From positions 1 through 44,816 of the forward strand of contig NZ_AUCB01000038.1 of assembly GCF_000429545.1 (NCBI RefSeq): a stretch of 44,816 nt of DNA, given 5' to 3'. Position numbers and translations under genes: made by a program. Within the stretch, counting starts at the first letter, position 1. Each line of letters opens with the position of its first letter. Below are positions 16,627 through 25,992 of this stretch, piece by piece. The DNA comes from Arenibacter certesii DSM 19833. GTDB taxonomy: Bacteria; Bacteroidota; Bacteroidia; Flavobacteriales; Flavobacteriaceae. Under the pieces are notes generated by a model. That model saw only the letters and a list, made by a program, of their open reading frames with translations. It did no database searches and was not told the DNA's origin.

Positions 16627-16660
16627 CAAAAGTAGAAAATATTTTCTTTAATACCACAAA
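16627..16660 (-). promoter_or_regulatory. Promoter for tRNA-Leu
   Basis: Minus-strand TTTG (16660-16657), spacer 22 bp, TACTTTTG (16634-16627). It matches TTG-N17-23-TAnnTTTG and leaves a leader of about 60 nt before the tRNA 5' end. Confidence 0.65.
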
Positions 16661-16701
16661 AAAATATCAACATTTATACTTTAGCAACCCAAATAAATTT
16701 C

Positions 16702-16709
16702 TAAATTTG
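16702..16709 (+). promoter_or_regulatory. -7 box for prs
   Basis: TAAATTTG matches TAnnTTTG. Transcription would start near 16716, giving a ~45-nt leader to ATG 16761 and excluding the upstream TTG at 16707 as a start codon. No good -33 was found. Confidence 0.5.
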
Positions 16710-16760
16710 CACCTGCTTACAGAGATGTACTCCAATAATCTAAAAAACAATACGTTAACA

Positions 16761-17702
16761 ATGCCATACCAAGTGCCGGATCCAAAAATTTTCACTTGTA
16801 CTCAAAGTACAGAACTGTCCGAAAAAATAGCTAGATTTTTTGGAACAGAATTGGGGATTGTTGTTTTTTCCAGATATAGCGATGGAGAGTTTCAGCCTTC
16901 CTTTGAAGAGTCTGTAAGAGGAAGACGTGTCTTTATTATAGGGTCTACCAATCCGAGTTCTGAAAATTTAATGGAACTTTTGCTTATGTTAGATGCTGCC
17001 AAGCGCGCATCGGCTAGGCATATTACAGCGGTAATACCTTATTTTGGGTGGGCAAGGCAGGATAGAAAGGATAAGCCACGAGTGCCTATAGCGGCAAAAT
17101 TGGTAGCGAAAATGTTGGAGGCTGCAGGAGCAACACGTATTATAACGATGGATTTGCACGCAGATCAGATTCAAGGATTCTTCGAAAAACCAGTAGATCA
17201 TTTATTTGCCTCGACTTTATTTTTGCCCTACTTGGAAAGCCTAAAGCTACCCAACCTTACAATTGCATCCCCGGATATGGGGGGGTCTAAAAGAGCCTAT
17301 GCATATTCAAAAGCATTGGATTGTGACGTGGTTATTTGTTACAAGCAAAGGGGAGGGGCCAACACTATCTCTCACATGGAGCTTATTGGCGATGTAAAAG
17401 GCAAGAACGTTGTTTTGGCAGATGACATGGTGGATACCGCAGGAACTTTGACCACAGCGGCTGATCTCATGATGGAAAGAGGAGCAGCAAGTGTAAGGGC
17501 TATAACAACCCATGCATTGCTATCTGGCAATGCCTATGAAAGAATAGAAAAATCCAAGTTGTCTGAGCTAATCGTGACAGATTCTATTCCTTTGCAAAAA
17601 GAAAGTAAAAAAATTAGAGTGATCAGTTGTGCAGAACTATTTGCAGATGTTATGCATAGAGTGCACCATAATACATCCATTAGTTCTAAGTTTTTAATGT
17701 AG
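16761..17702 (+). CDS. prs: Ribose-phosphate pyrophosphokinase (PRPP synthase)
   Basis: 313 residues from ATG 16761 (MPYQVPDPKIFTCTQS). Makes PRPP from ribose 5-phosphate and ATP for purine, pyrimidine, histidine and NAD synthesis. Motifs: FSRYSDGEFQPSFEESVRG, the ATP-binding ARQDRKDKPR loop, DLHADQIQGFF and the PRPP loop VVLADDMVDTAGTL. The frame continues upstream to TTG 16707 with in-frame ATG at 16725. The -7 box at 16702-16709 rules out 16707, and family N-termini match 16761 best. The next gene, rplY, follows after 46 bp and probably shares the transcript. Confidence 0.95.
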   Translation: MPYQVPDPKIFTCTQSTELSEKIARFFGTELGIVVFSRYSDGEFQPSFEESVRGRRVFIIGSTNPSSENLMELLLMLDAAKRASARHITAVIPYFGWARQDRKDKPRVPIAAKLVAKMLEAAGATRIITMDLHADQIQGFFEKPVDHLFASTLFLPYLESLKLPNLTIASPDMGGSKRAYAYSKALDCDVVICYKQRGGANTISHMELIGDVKGKNVVLADDMVDTAGTLTTAADLMMERGAASVRAITTHALLSGNAYERIEKSKLSELIVTDSIPLQKESKKIRVISCAELFADVMHRVHHNTSISSKFLM

Positions 17703-17748
17703 GTATCTATAAAAAATAGAAAGTAAATTAATTAATATTTAATATATA

Positions 17749-18375
17749 ATGAAGTCAATTACAATTAAAGGATCAGAAAGAGAAAGCGTGGGCAAAAAAG
17801 CAACAAAAGCCTTGCGTAATGCTGGAAAGGTACCTTGCGTTATTTACGGAGGGGAAAAACCATTACACTTTTCAGCAGATGAACTATCGTTCAAAGATTT
17901 AGTGTACACTCCTAACGCACATACTGTTGTGATTGATTTGGGGAATGGAAAGAAATTTGATGCGATTAAACAAGACATCCAATTTCACCCTGTAACCGAC
18001 AGTATTCTTCATGTCGATTTTTACCAATTGTTCGCAGACAAAGAAGTTTCTATGGATATTCCAGTGAAATTAGTAGGAAATTCTCCTGGTGTGCGTAACG
18101 GTGGTAGATTGTTATTTAGAAAGAGAAAACTTAGTATTAAGGCGCTTCCAGGTGACTTGCCAGATTTCTTCGAAGTAGATATCTCTAAACTGAAGATAGG
18201 ACAGCATATTTCTGTGGATTCTCTTAAAAAGGATGAATTTACTATTCTTCACCCAGATGCTACTGCAGTTGTACAGGTTATGTCTGCACGTAACGTAGTT
18301 ATTGCGGATGAAGAAGATGAAGAAGGAGTAGAAGGAGAAGCTACTGAGGAAGGGGCTGAAGAGGCTGCTAACTAA
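17749..18375 (+). CDS. rplY: 50S ribosomal protein L25 (CTC family)
   Basis: 208 residues, the long two-domain CTC form. N-terminal 5S-rRNA-binding L25 domain ([24 protein letters not shown], then [19 protein letters not shown]), then the TL5-like beta domain ([31 protein letters not shown]). It ends in an acidic Glu/Ala tail typical of Bacteroidota homologues. The pairing with prs upstream and pth downstream is a conserved arrangement. A terminator follows at 18397-18424. Confidence 0.95.
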   Translation: MKSITIKGSERESVGKKATKALRNAGKVPCVIYGGEKPLHFSADELSFKDLVYTPNAHTVVIDLGNGKKFDAIKQDIQFHPVTDSILHVDFYQLFADKEVSMDIPVKLVGNSPGVRNGGRLLFRKRKLSIKALPGDLPDFFEVDISKLKIGQHISVDSLKKDEFTILHPDATAVVQVMSARNVVIADEEDEEGVEGEATEEGAEEAAN

Positions 18376-18396
18376 AAGAGCTTATTGAATTATTAT

Positions 18397-18430
18397 AAAA
18401 GCATCTGCGAAAGTAGATGCTTTTGTATTT
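18397..18430 (+). terminator. Terminator after rplY
   Basis: AAAAGCATCT (18397-18406) pairs with AGATGCTTTT (18415-18424), followed by GTATTTTT. It closes the prs-rplY transcript. It also argues against starting pth at the upstream TTG 18385, which would run through this hairpin. Confidence 0.8.
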
Positions 18431-18453
18431 TTATGAATTCCATACATAAGTCT

Positions 18454-19083
18454 ATGTTCCACTATTTAAGAACGCTTTTTAAGGTGAACGGACTACAACT
18501 TGATGAAACTGACGCAATGAAAAAATTTTTAATAGTTGGTCTTGGTAATATTGGTGACGAATATGCAGCAACCAGACATAATATAGGTTTTAAAATATTA
18601 GATGCTTTGGCGGAAAAGGAGGATTTCTCCTTTGAAACCAAAAAATTAGGAGATGTTGGTGTATTTAAAGTAAAGGGGAGGAGTATCATCTGCTTAAAAC
18701 CGTCTACCTATATGAACCGTAGCGGTAAGTCAGTAAAATATTGGATGGAGAAAGAAAATATCCCCTTGGAGAATGTGCTTGTATTGACCGATGATATTCA
18801 TCTTTCCTTTGGTACATTAAGGTTGAAGACAAAAGGCAGTGATGGTGGTCATAATGGACTAAAAGATATCCAGACTTATTTAAACACGACCAATTATAAT
18901 AGGATGAGATTTGGAGTTGGGGCTAATTTTGGTCAAGGTAGTCAAGTGAATTATGTGCTTGGAGAATGGAGCGAAGAGGAAAAAGAAGCACTCAAAGAGC
19001 GGTATGTGAGAACTACAGAATTAGTGCGTTCCTTTGTTCTTGCCGGGGTAAACAGGACTATGAACCTGTTTAATAATACCTAA
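18454..19083 (+). CDS. pth: Peptidyl-tRNA hydrolase
   Basis: Releases tRNA from peptidyl-tRNA that drops off ribosomes. Family motifs: FLIVGLGNIGDEYAATRHNIGF (with the catalytic His), KPSTYMNRSGKSV, DDIHLSFGTLRLKTKGSDGGHNGLK. With ATG 18454 it has 209 residues and a short extension (MFHYLRTLFKVNG) like those I recall on other flavobacterial Pth. The canonical domain starts at ATG 18517 (MKKFLIVGLG), which is the alternative start. The frame stays open to 18385 across the rplY terminator, which I reject as coding. Confidence 0.93.
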   Translation: MFHYLRTLFKVNGLQLDETDAMKKFLIVGLGNIGDEYAATRHNIGFKILDALAEKEDFSFETKKLGDVGVFKVKGRSIICLKPSTYMNRSGKSVKYWMEKENIPLENVLVLTDDIHLSFGTLRLKTKGSDGGHNGLKDIQTYLNTTNYNRMRFGVGANFGQGSQVNYVLGEWSEEEKEALKERYVRTTELVRSFVLAGVNRTMNLFNNT

Positions 19084-19092
19084 TTCTGCCTG

Positions 19093-19776
19093 CTAGCGAA
19101 CTTTAAATTCTGAAATTGCATTGGCTGCACTATTGCCTTCCAAGTCAAATGTGACAACGCGCCAGTAGTACGTATTGTTAGTGATTACGGTTACCTTTAA
19201 ATCCGTTTGACCTGCAGATAATGTTCCAATTAGGGTGGTAGGCGGATTGGTCGTAGAAAAGTACACTTCATAACCGGCCAAATCATTGTCTAGGTCTGCA
19301 CTTTCCCAATTCAATAGCACTTCGTTATTGATATCCTTTGATACGGTACTTCCCATTCTTGGTGCAATTAACCCTGCAGGAAATGGTGCGTAAGAGGTTT
19401 GCGAACCCGAATTGTAAAAGAACCAAGTCTCGCTTTTTGTCGTTTCCACAACTTTATTGTTTTTAGAGATAACAACCCATGAGTAGGGGCTTCCTTTTTC
19501 TAAGGGTAATTTCGCCGAAGTGCCTTTTACCTCTACGGATTGAGTAGTATTGGTATTTAAATTGGTGGTTCTTAGTTGATACGATTCGGTATCATTAGAA
19601 GCAATCCAATTAAATTCTACTATTGAGGTGTTGGTGCCATTTACATTCTGGCCTGTAGTGCATTCAGAGTTTTTTTCTGGGAATGCCAATTGCGCGGAAC
19701 CAGGTGCTTTTGGGGAATCTTTTCCTCCGCATGCCATGAGGGTTAAAAAAAATAAAAGTAGTGAAAGGGGTCTCAT
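19093..19776 (-). CDS. Fibronectin-type-III-like lipoprotein
   Basis: 227 residues. Signal peptide with lipobox LTLMAC (C16), followed by GGKDSP, so a lipoprotein probably exposed on the outer membrane. The mature part looks like two fibronectin-III-like beta domains: residues ~28-120 (IVEFNWIASNDTESYQLRT, SPYSWVVISKNNK) and ~133-227 (VLLNWESADLDNDLAGYEVYF, TYYWRVVTFDLEGN). No enzymatic motif is seen. The start codon comes 4 nt after the stop of the metalloprotease, so the two are co-transcribed and may work together at the surface. Function unknown. Confidence 0.75.
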   Translation of the reverse strand: MRPLSLLLFFLTLMACGGKDSPKAPGSAQLAFPEKNSECTTGQNVNGTNTSIVEFNWIASNDTESYQLRTTNLNTNTTQSVEVKGTSAKLPLEKGSPYSWVVISKNNKVVETTKSETWFFYNSGSQTSYAPFPAGLIAPRMGSTVSKDINNEVLLNWESADLDNDLAGYEVYFSTTNPPTTLIGTLSAGQTDLKVTVITNNTYYWRVVTFDLEGNSAANAISEFKVR

Positions 19777-19780
19777 GGGG

Positions 19781-22700
19781 TTATTTTTTTATTACTCGAA
19801 TTGTAGTATTTATATTTTCACCCTTTAATTTTAAAATATAAGTTCCGGAGGGTAAACCAGAAAAACTGACGGTAAGCTTATCACTATTGGGGCGGTACGT
19901 TTTTTCAACAATAAACTGCCCTGTAAAAGCATATATCGCCACGTTTACGGATTCCACTATCTCATCTAGATTTATATGTACTTCTTCCCAAAATGGGTTG
20001 GGAAACGCCTGTGGTTCATCTAACCACAAATATTGCTCCTCATATACTCCTTGGCAAGGGGTTTGGGTCAGTACCTTTAGATGGTTAATTCCTTTATTTA
20101 GTGCTAGTAATACTTCTGGCGAGATAGTTGTAGTTAAGATCCCGTTTAGCTCAATGATATATTCCTCGGCGCCTTCAAGAGACAATAAAACCTGATTTCT
20201 ATCAGCGGTCAGCTTAGTACTCACATTTAAGGGGTGGGGCTCATTTACTATAGCTTCAAAGCAATATTCCTCGTAGGTTTTGTCGCCGTCCGTGCCCAAA
20301 ATACATATTTCATAAGTGCCCGCAAGTAGGTCCTGTAAAAGATAAGAGTTGGTGAAATCTGTATTGATATTAACCTCTGGGCCAGTAATATTGATCTGGT
20401 AAGCTAAGTTCATGGCAGCATTGATGGCAATAGAGCCATTATTTTTTCCACGGCAAGACGAACTGTTTATTTCTACTTCAAAGTTGTCTGTTGGGAATAG
20501 ATAGACTGGACAGCCCTTTAAATCCACTAAAGTGCCTGGGGGAGTGCCCAAGCAGAGGTCATCCCCATCATCAAAGACGCCGTCATTGTCGTTATCTATC
20601 CGTAGGGTACCCTCTACACAGAAGTTAATGGAGAATGCATTTAAAGAGCCGCCATCAGAGGGAGCTATATCTTTTATTTCCAACGTCCAATCCCCAAAGC
20701 TAGATTCTCCGTTAAACGCACTAAGAGAGCCCAATGGTTTCACGGATCCTTGTATTGCAGGAATCGTTCCGCAGATAAATCGTTCTGCATTGTCATCAAA
20801 GGTAGCTTGGATATTCTGACTTCCACCACAAGAATTGGAAAGCAGGGTAACTCTAGTGCCAGATGGGGAGATAAGATTAATTTCCAAATCGGCGAGGAAC
20901 GTATGTGTGAGATTTATATTCACGTTCATATCTGCAATGGTAAGGTCATTTTGAATTGTGATTGTAGATGTTGTGGTAGAAGATCTGGATGGTGGTATTG
21001 TTATAGGTAGTCCTGTAGCATTCTTGTTGCCGCAATCCAAATCAATTGTGGAAAAGCTAAAAGGAGCGCTAAAACTACCTTCTCCACAATTGTTTTTAGG
21101 TTTTACACGCCAAAAATAGGTTTTCCCTTCGGTTAGATTGTCGGTGAGGTAGGAGTTGAAAATAGTACTGTCGGTTTTAATTATAGTGCTAAATCCTGGG
21201 TCTTCGGCAATTTGAAGGTCATAAGAGGTGTGCATCGGATCAGCTGCCCATTCTAGCTTTGCTCCTATACTGGTATTTGTAGCACCATTAACCGGTAGTT
21301 GGAGTGCAACATCTGAAAAATTAGTATCTAGAATCTTTAAATCTATCTCAATGGACTTCGTAAGACTGGGGGTCGTGGCCAAAATAGTGATAGGGTAGAT
21401 GCCTGGACTTACTGTTTCGGTGTTAGAAAATGTCACGCTAACTGGCGTATCGTTCATAGCAGTGGACACAGGGGAAAACTCGACGCCTAATCCCGTTGGT
21501 ATTCCAGTGGCCGAAAAAGTAGCTTCCTCAGAAAATCCCTCAAAAGTACTATAGGTAAATGAGGTGATTAGGTCGTTTTCTTGGCATACCTCATATTGCA
21601 ATTTCGGGAAATCCAAAACTATTTCAGAAGAGGTAATATTAAAGTCGGAGTTGTTTACCGCTAAAAATATGTTATCGTGAGCACGTACCATTATTCTAGC
21701 GGTAGAAGTGGCAAATCCAGGGATTAGTATATCATGCTTGCCATTATTTGGTACGCCGTCCGCTAACTTTAGTGGGAAGGAAACACCTCCGTTGGCGGAG
21801 AAATAAATATCCACCTTTTGTGCATTTACGGGGAGTTGATCGGTATTGGCCACATCCCAAGTGATCTCTTGTCTAGTGCCAGCATTATAGGTTTCATTGG
21901 AGGCTTGTGAGGTGATAATAAATGGGCCAGCCTTCTCGGTGACCTGTACTGTTATTATATCGGAGTCCAATTGTCCCCCACCTAGGGCATTGTCCCTTAC
22001 GGTTAGTGCAAAATGAAGATCTCGCTCTACGTCGGATATGGTTTCCCAAGTACTATTAGTGTTCGGGTTGGTCTGGGTGAGGTTGCCACTTACAATACTG
22101 CTTAGGCGTGGGAAGTATCTGGAGGAGGTTACCGTGGGCTTTATAGATCTAAAATTGGCTCCGCTAATATTGGTCGGTCCAAAGCTCTTATAGGTGACAA
22201 TACCATCATTAATTTGTTCCCAATTATAGGTGAGAATATCGGTGGTGTCCATATCCATAGCATTTCCTGTTAAGATAAAGGGTGTGGATTTTGGAATGGT
22301 ATAATCGCCAGAAGGTGTAATTTGAGGCGGATTATTAAGAATAGGTATAACTTGTCCACAACTGGCAGACTTTACGTAATCCATTATTTGTAGGATGCTA
22401 AGATAGTGGAAGTAATCATCTCCGTTTAGCGCCACATTGTTTAAGCCCGAAATGCCTGCGTATCCCATAATAGTACTTCCACTGCCTGGTTCGGCCTGCA
22501 CCATGGTCCCTTCAGATTCATAGGACCAAGTGTGATTTGCTCCAAACTGATGCCCCAATTCGTGGGCAACAAAATCCAAGTCAAAAACATCCCCTTGAGG
22601 AGTGATGGCCGATGAATAGGCACTTCCTTTTTGTGAATCTATGCAGGCGGATCCTATAAATCCGGCATTGCCCCCATTATAATCTTTATGGAAAAGATGA

Positions 22701-23554
22701 CCTACATCGTAATTCTCTGGATTTACTTCTGTATTTAACGTATTCTGCACTTCGGAATTTAAATTAATACCATAAGGGTCGGTATCCTTATTCGTATAGA
22801 TTACCTGCTCCGATTCCGCTACCACTTCTAGGGTAATTCCCAGATCGCGCTCAAAGACTTCGTTAATGCGTGTGACCGTAGCATTTATTGCCGCTAAGGC
22901 ATCCGCTACTGTTCCCCCATGAAAGGCGGTGTATTCCCCCGTAGCAGAAATGGCGAGTCTATATTTCCGCAGTACTTGTTCGTCTACCAATTTATAGATA
23001 GGCATCCCTTTTTGCGTATCTATAGCTGATTTGGTTTCGCAGATAAAATTGGTGTTCATTCTATATGCATCCTCCCGATTGTACACCATATACTCATTAT
23101 TGGAACGAGGCGTTTTTTGCATAAAAGTAGGGCTCTGGCCATTGGCATGAACTATCATGCTTTGAATGCCGTTATGGGATACGCTAAAGCGGATTCGGTC
23201 TCCCGACCCGTTAATGCTTCGGCCTACGTATGATTTTATGTTAGGGTATTTTTGTGAAAGTGTAGGGGAAAGTACGGTAGCCTCTTTTATTTCAAAAGAG
23301 GTAAGCTTGCCCTCCGAATCAGGGAAAACTAAGGTTCTTCTACCTTTATTAGATACGCTGCTCCTCAATTCATTATTAAAAATGCTCGGTTCCAATGTAA
23401 ATACCTTGGCATTTTTTATTTCTAATTGAGATAAATGTTGTTGGGTGCTAAGGCCATAAGAGTCCCTCTTTTTCCAGTAGGAAGATTGTGCCGCTCCGTA
23501 AAAGCTTAGAAAAAATATGGATATTGTTAAAACAAGGCGTAATTTTACAACCAT
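19781..23554 (-). CDS. Secreted reprolysin-type metalloprotease with P domain and T9SS tail
   Basis: 1257 residues from ATG 23554. Signal peptide (VLTISIFFLSFYGAAQ), a prodomain (~25-195), then a metzincin protease domain with H331-E-L-G-H335-x5-H341 (zinc ligands and catalytic Glu) and Met-turn M363 (STIMGY). Beta-sandwich domains follow. A proprotein-convertase P domain lies at ~830-960 (LEINLISPSGTRVTLLSN, FGDWTLEIKDIAPSDGGSLN), then a DNDNDGVFDDGDD calcium-binding-like segment and a C-terminal type A sorting domain (PNPFWEEVHINL ... GTYILKLKG) for the type IX secretion system. An extracellular protease, perhaps for nutrient acquisition. It is followed by its lipoprotein neighbour. Confidence 0.9.
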   Translation of the reverse strand: MVVKLRLVLTISIFFLSFYGAAQSSYWKKRDSYGLSTQQHLSQLEIKNAKVFTLEPSIFNNELRSSVSNKGRRTLVFPDSEGKLTSFEIKEATVLSPTLSQKYPNIKSYVGRSINGSGDRIRFSVSHNGIQSMIVHANGQSPTFMQKTPRSNNEYMVYNREDAYRMNTNFICETKSAIDTQKGMPIYKLVDEQVLRKYRLAISATGEYTAFHGGTVADALAAINATVTRINEVFERDLGITLEVVAESEQVIYTNKDTDPYGINLNSEVQNTLNTEVNPENYDVGHLFHKDYNGGNAGFIGSACIDSQKGSAYSSAITPQGDVFDLDFVAHELGHQFGANHTWSYESEGTMVQAEPGSGSTIMGYAGISGLNNVALNGDDYFHYLSILQIMDYVKSASCGQVIPILNNPPQITPSGDYTIPKSTPFILTGNAMDMDTTDILTYNWEQINDGIVTYKSFGPTNISGANFRSIKPTVTSSRYFPRLSSIVSGNLTQTNPNTNSTWETISDVERDLHFALTVRDNALGGGQLDSDIITVQVTEKAGPFIITSQASNETYNAGTRQEITWDVANTDQLPVNAQKVDIYFSANGGVSFPLKLADGVPNNGKHDILIPGFATSTARIMVRAHDNIFLAVNNSDFNITSSEIVLDFPKLQYEVCQENDLITSFTYSTFEGFSEEATFSATGIPTGLGVEFSPVSTAMNDTPVSVTFSNTETVSPGIYPITILATTPSLTKSIEIDLKILDTNFSDVALQLPVNGATNTSIGAKLEWAADPMHTSYDLQIAEDPGFSTIIKTDSTIFNSYLTDNLTEGKTYFWRVKPKNNCGEGSFSAPFSFSTIDLDCGNKNATGLPITIPPSRSSTTTSTITIQNDLTIADMNVNINLTHTFLADLEINLISPSGTRVTLLSNSCGGSQNIQATFDDNAERFICGTIPAIQGSVKPLGSLSAFNGESSFGDWTLEIKDIAPSDGGSLNAFSINFCVEGTLRIDNDNDGVFDDGDDLCLGTPPGTLVDLKGCPVYLFPTDNFEVEINSSSCRGKNNGSIAINAAMNLAYQINITGPEVNINTDFTNSYLLQDLLAGTYEICILGTDGDKTYEEYCFEAIVNEPHPLNVSTKLTADRNQVLLSLEGAEEYIIELNGILTTTISPEVLLALNKGINHLKVLTQTPCQGVYEEQYLWLDEPQAFPNPFWEEVHINLDEIVESVNVAIYAFTGQFIVEKTYRPNSDKLTVSFSGLPSGTYILKLKGENINTTIRVIKK

Positions 23555-23576
23555 CAGCAAGATATTAGTGCATTCT

Positions 23577-23603
23577 CAAAGATAAGTTTTTTTATTATTT
23601 CAA
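23577..23603 (-). promoter_or_regulatory. Promoter for the metalloprotease operon
   Basis: Minus-strand TTG (23603-23601), spacer 16 bp, TATCTTTG (23584-23577). The spacer is one base short of the usual 17-23. It overlaps the start region of the divergent ribF (GTG 23607). Confidence 0.5.
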
Positions 23604-23606
23604 TTT

Positions 23607-24530
23607 GTGATAACAGTTCAAAGCATCTCTAGATACGATAAAGTTCATTCCACGGCCATTACTATTGGTACTTTTGATGGTATTCATGTTGGTCATCGAA
23701 AAATCTTGGAGCGATTAATTAATAATGCCAAAGTTTTAGGGTTAAAATCCACTGTCCTTACTTTCTTTCCGCATCCAAGAATGGTTTTGCAACAAGATGT
23801 GTCTATACAGCTTTTAAATACCATTGAGGAAAAGGTTCAAATAATGAAATCTTTAGGATTGGACTACCTCATAATTCACCCCTTCACAAAAGATTTTTCC
23901 CGACTGTCCGCCACGGAATTTGTTAGGGATATTTTAGTGAATGAATTAAAGGTTAAGAAAATAATCATCGGATATGACCATCGCTTTGGGAGAAATAGGA
24001 ATGCTGATATTAATGATTTAATTGCTTTTGGAAGTACCTTGGATTTTCAGGTAGAGGAAATATCTGCCCAAGAGATTAATGAGGTTTCCGTTAGTTCTAC
24101 CAAAATAAGAAAAGCTTTGGAAAAAGGAGATGTCCGCAAGGCCAATAAATACTTGGGATATCGTTATATGCTTACCGGTGCAGTGGTAAAAGGGAAAGGC
24201 CTAGGGCGAAAGCTAGATTTCCCTACCGCAAATCTGTCGATAGTGGAAGATTATAAGTTGATTCCAAAAAACGGCGTGTATGTGGTGAGTAGTAATATAG
24301 ATGGAAATACAGTGTATGGAATGATGAATATTGGAATGAATCCTACCGTAGCAGGAACAAAGCAGACCATAGAAATAAATTTCTTCGATTTTAACCAAGA
24401 TCTTTACGGGAAGAAACTTCAAATAGATATCATAGATCGTATTAGGGACGAATACAAATTTGATTCCTTGGAGGCCCTTAAGGAACAGTTGGGAAAGGAT
24501 AGGGAGACCTCCCTCTCGCTAATTCCTTAA
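23607..24530 (+). CDS. ribF: Bifunctional riboflavin kinase/FAD synthetase
   Basis: 307 residues. Converts riboflavin to FMN and FMN to FAD. The N-terminal nucleotidyltransferase domain has TIGTFDGIHVGHRKIL and SSTKIRKALEKGDVRKANKYLG. The C-terminal riboflavin kinase domain has GKGLGRKLDFPTANL and GMMNIGMNPTVAG. The start is GTG 23607, since no in-frame ATG lies nearby upstream of the conserved domain. The gap to the divergent protease gene is only 52 bp, so the leader must be very short and no FMN riboswitch is present. The HTTM gene begins 2 nt after its stop. Confidence 0.95.
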   Translation: MITVQSISRYDKVHSTAITIGTFDGIHVGHRKILERLINNAKVLGLKSTVLTFFPHPRMVLQQDVSIQLLNTIEEKVQIMKSLGLDYLIIHPFTKDFSRLSATEFVRDILVNELKVKKIIIGYDHRFGRNRNADINDLIAFGSTLDFQVEEISAQEINEVSVSSTKIRKALEKGDVRKANKYLGYRYMLTGAVVKGKGLGRKLDFPTANLSIVEDYKLIPKNGVYVVSSNIDGNTVYGMMNIGMNPTVAGTKQTIEINFFDFNQDLYGKKLQIDIIDRIRDEYKFDSLEALKEQLGKDRETSLSLIP

Positions 24531-24532
24531 TA

Positions 24533-25867
24533 ATGCTAGATCGATTTCTTTTTACGAAGATCGATAATAGTGCGCTGCTGGTTTTTCGCATGTTTTTTGG
24601 AGTGCTCATTAGCCTCGAATGCTATGGGGCAATCCTCACTGGATGGGTAAAGCGCAATTTAATAAATCCACAGTTTACCTTTTCTTTTATTGGTTTTGAA
24701 TGGTTGCAGCCCTTGCCAGGAGCGGGTATGTATTACTATTTTTTCCTTATGGGTACCTTAGGTGTCTGTATTGCGCTAGGGTATAAATACAGATTTAGCA
24801 TGCTTGCTTTTACTGTCCTGTGGGCGGGCGTGTATCTAATGCAAAAAACGGCCTATAACAACCATTACTATCTGTTGCTGTTATTGTCTGGGATGATGTT
24901 CTTCTTACCAGCGAACAAAAATTACGCCATAGATGCAAGGCTAGATCCCCGTATTAGAGAGAATACTATGTTCGCTTATGTAAAGTGGGTAATTGTACTG
25001 CAACTACTAATTGTGTATACCTACGCAGCTATAGCAAAAATGTATGGGGACTGGTTAGATTTTAGTTTTTTAAAGATTCTCTTTCAAGGAAAGGCCCATT
25101 ACCCCTTGGTAGGCGATCTTTTGCAGTATACTACCTTACACAAGTTTATTGGATTGTCGGGTATTTTGTTCGATTTACTGATAGTACCCGCCCTACTTTG
25201 GAAGCCTACTAGGAAGTGGGCGTTTCTAGCATCAATCTTTTTTCATCTTTTTAATTCTATTGTTTTTCAAATTGGAATCTTCCCATATCTAGCTTTAGCA
25301 TTTACCATATTTTTCTATCCGCCAGAATTGATACGGAGGATATTTCTAAAGAATAAATCGACATTCATAGAAGTCGACTTTCAATCCCCGTCCAATAAAA
25401 AGTGGATTATTGGGCTTATAACGCTCTATTTTTCCGTACAATTAGTGCTTCCTATCAGGCATTATTTTATTGAAGATGATGTGCTATGGACTGAAGAAGG
25501 ACATAGGATGAGCTGGAGAATGATGTTGCGCAGTAGGCAGGGAATAGCAACCTATAAGGTGGTAAGTAAAACCACGGGAGATGTTTATATGGTAGATCTA
25601 GACTCCTATATGACGAAAGCTCAACAGAGGAAAGCGGCGTGTTATCCGGATTTTATTTGGCAATTTGCCCAGCATTTAAAGCGAGAATATAAAGCAAACG
25701 GGGAAGAAGTGTCCGTCTTTGTAGATTCTAGAGTAGGGGTCAATGGAAAACCCTTCCGACCTTTTATAGATCCAAATGTAGATCTAGCCAATGAACGATG
25801 GAATTATTTTTGGCACAACCCATGGATATTGCCTTCTAAAATGAAAGATTTTCCCCTTGAAAAATAG
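24533..25867 (+). CDS. HTTM-domain membrane protein (vitamin K gamma-carboxylase-like)
   Basis: 444 residues with roughly eight membrane segments in the first ~310, including LLVFRMFFGVLISLECYGAI, YYYFFLMGTLGVCIALG and LAFTIFFYPPELI. The layout and the NNHYYLLLLLSGMMFFLP and YTYAAIAKMYGDWL motifs match the HTTM family, related to the membrane domain of vitamin K-dependent gamma-glutamyl carboxylase. The soluble C-terminal part (about 325-444: EGHRMSWRMMLRSRQG, YPDFIWQFAQ, FVDSRVGVNGKP) matches the VKGC-like lumenal domain. Its bacterial substrate is unknown. Almost fused to ribF (2 nt apart), so co-transcribed. Confidence 0.85.
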   Translation: MLDRFLFTKIDNSALLVFRMFFGVLISLECYGAILTGWVKRNLINPQFTFSFIGFEWLQPLPGAGMYYYFFLMGTLGVCIALGYKYRFSMLAFTVLWAGVYLMQKTAYNNHYYLLLLLSGMMFFLPANKNYAIDARLDPRIRENTMFAYVKWVIVLQLLIVYTYAAIAKMYGDWLDFSFLKILFQGKAHYPLVGDLLQYTTLHKFIGLSGILFDLLIVPALLWKPTRKWAFLASIFFHLFNSIVFQIGIFPYLALAFTIFFYPPELIRRIFLKNKSTFIEVDFQSPSNKKWIIGLITLYFSVQLVLPIRHYFIEDDVLWTEEGHRMSWRMMLRSRQGIATYKVVSKTTGDVYMVDLDSYMTKAQQRKAACYPDFIWQFAQHLKREYKANGEEVSVFVDSRVGVNGKPFRPFIDPNVDLANERWNYFWHNPWILPSKMKDFPLEK

Positions 25868-25940
25868 GAGAGCGCAGAGCTCATTTTAGGCTGATTTTTG
25901 TGTTGGGTGTGGGGAAGTGGAAATTGTTCCAGTAATAAAA

Positions 25941-25971
25941 TTGATTCCTTCTCCAATTAACCTTAAATTTG
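25941..25971 (+). promoter_or_regulatory. serS promoter
   Basis: TTG (25941-25943), spacer 20 bp, TAAATTTG (25964-25971), an exact fit to TTG-N17-23-TAnnTTTG. The transcript should start near 25978, about 15 nt before ATG 25993. The upstream in-frame TTG at 25969 lies within the -7 box and is not the start. Confidence 0.75.
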
Positions 25972-25992
25972 ACCTCCAAAAAAATAGAATAC

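Noticed and set aside
18385-18453. Upstream extension of pth from TTG 18385
   Set aside because: It passes through the rplY terminator hairpin, and the extra residues look non-protein-like.
23560-23607. Possible FMN riboswitch ahead of ribF
   Set aside because: The spacer to the divergent protease gene is 52 bp, too short for the riboswitch, and no RFN motif is visible.
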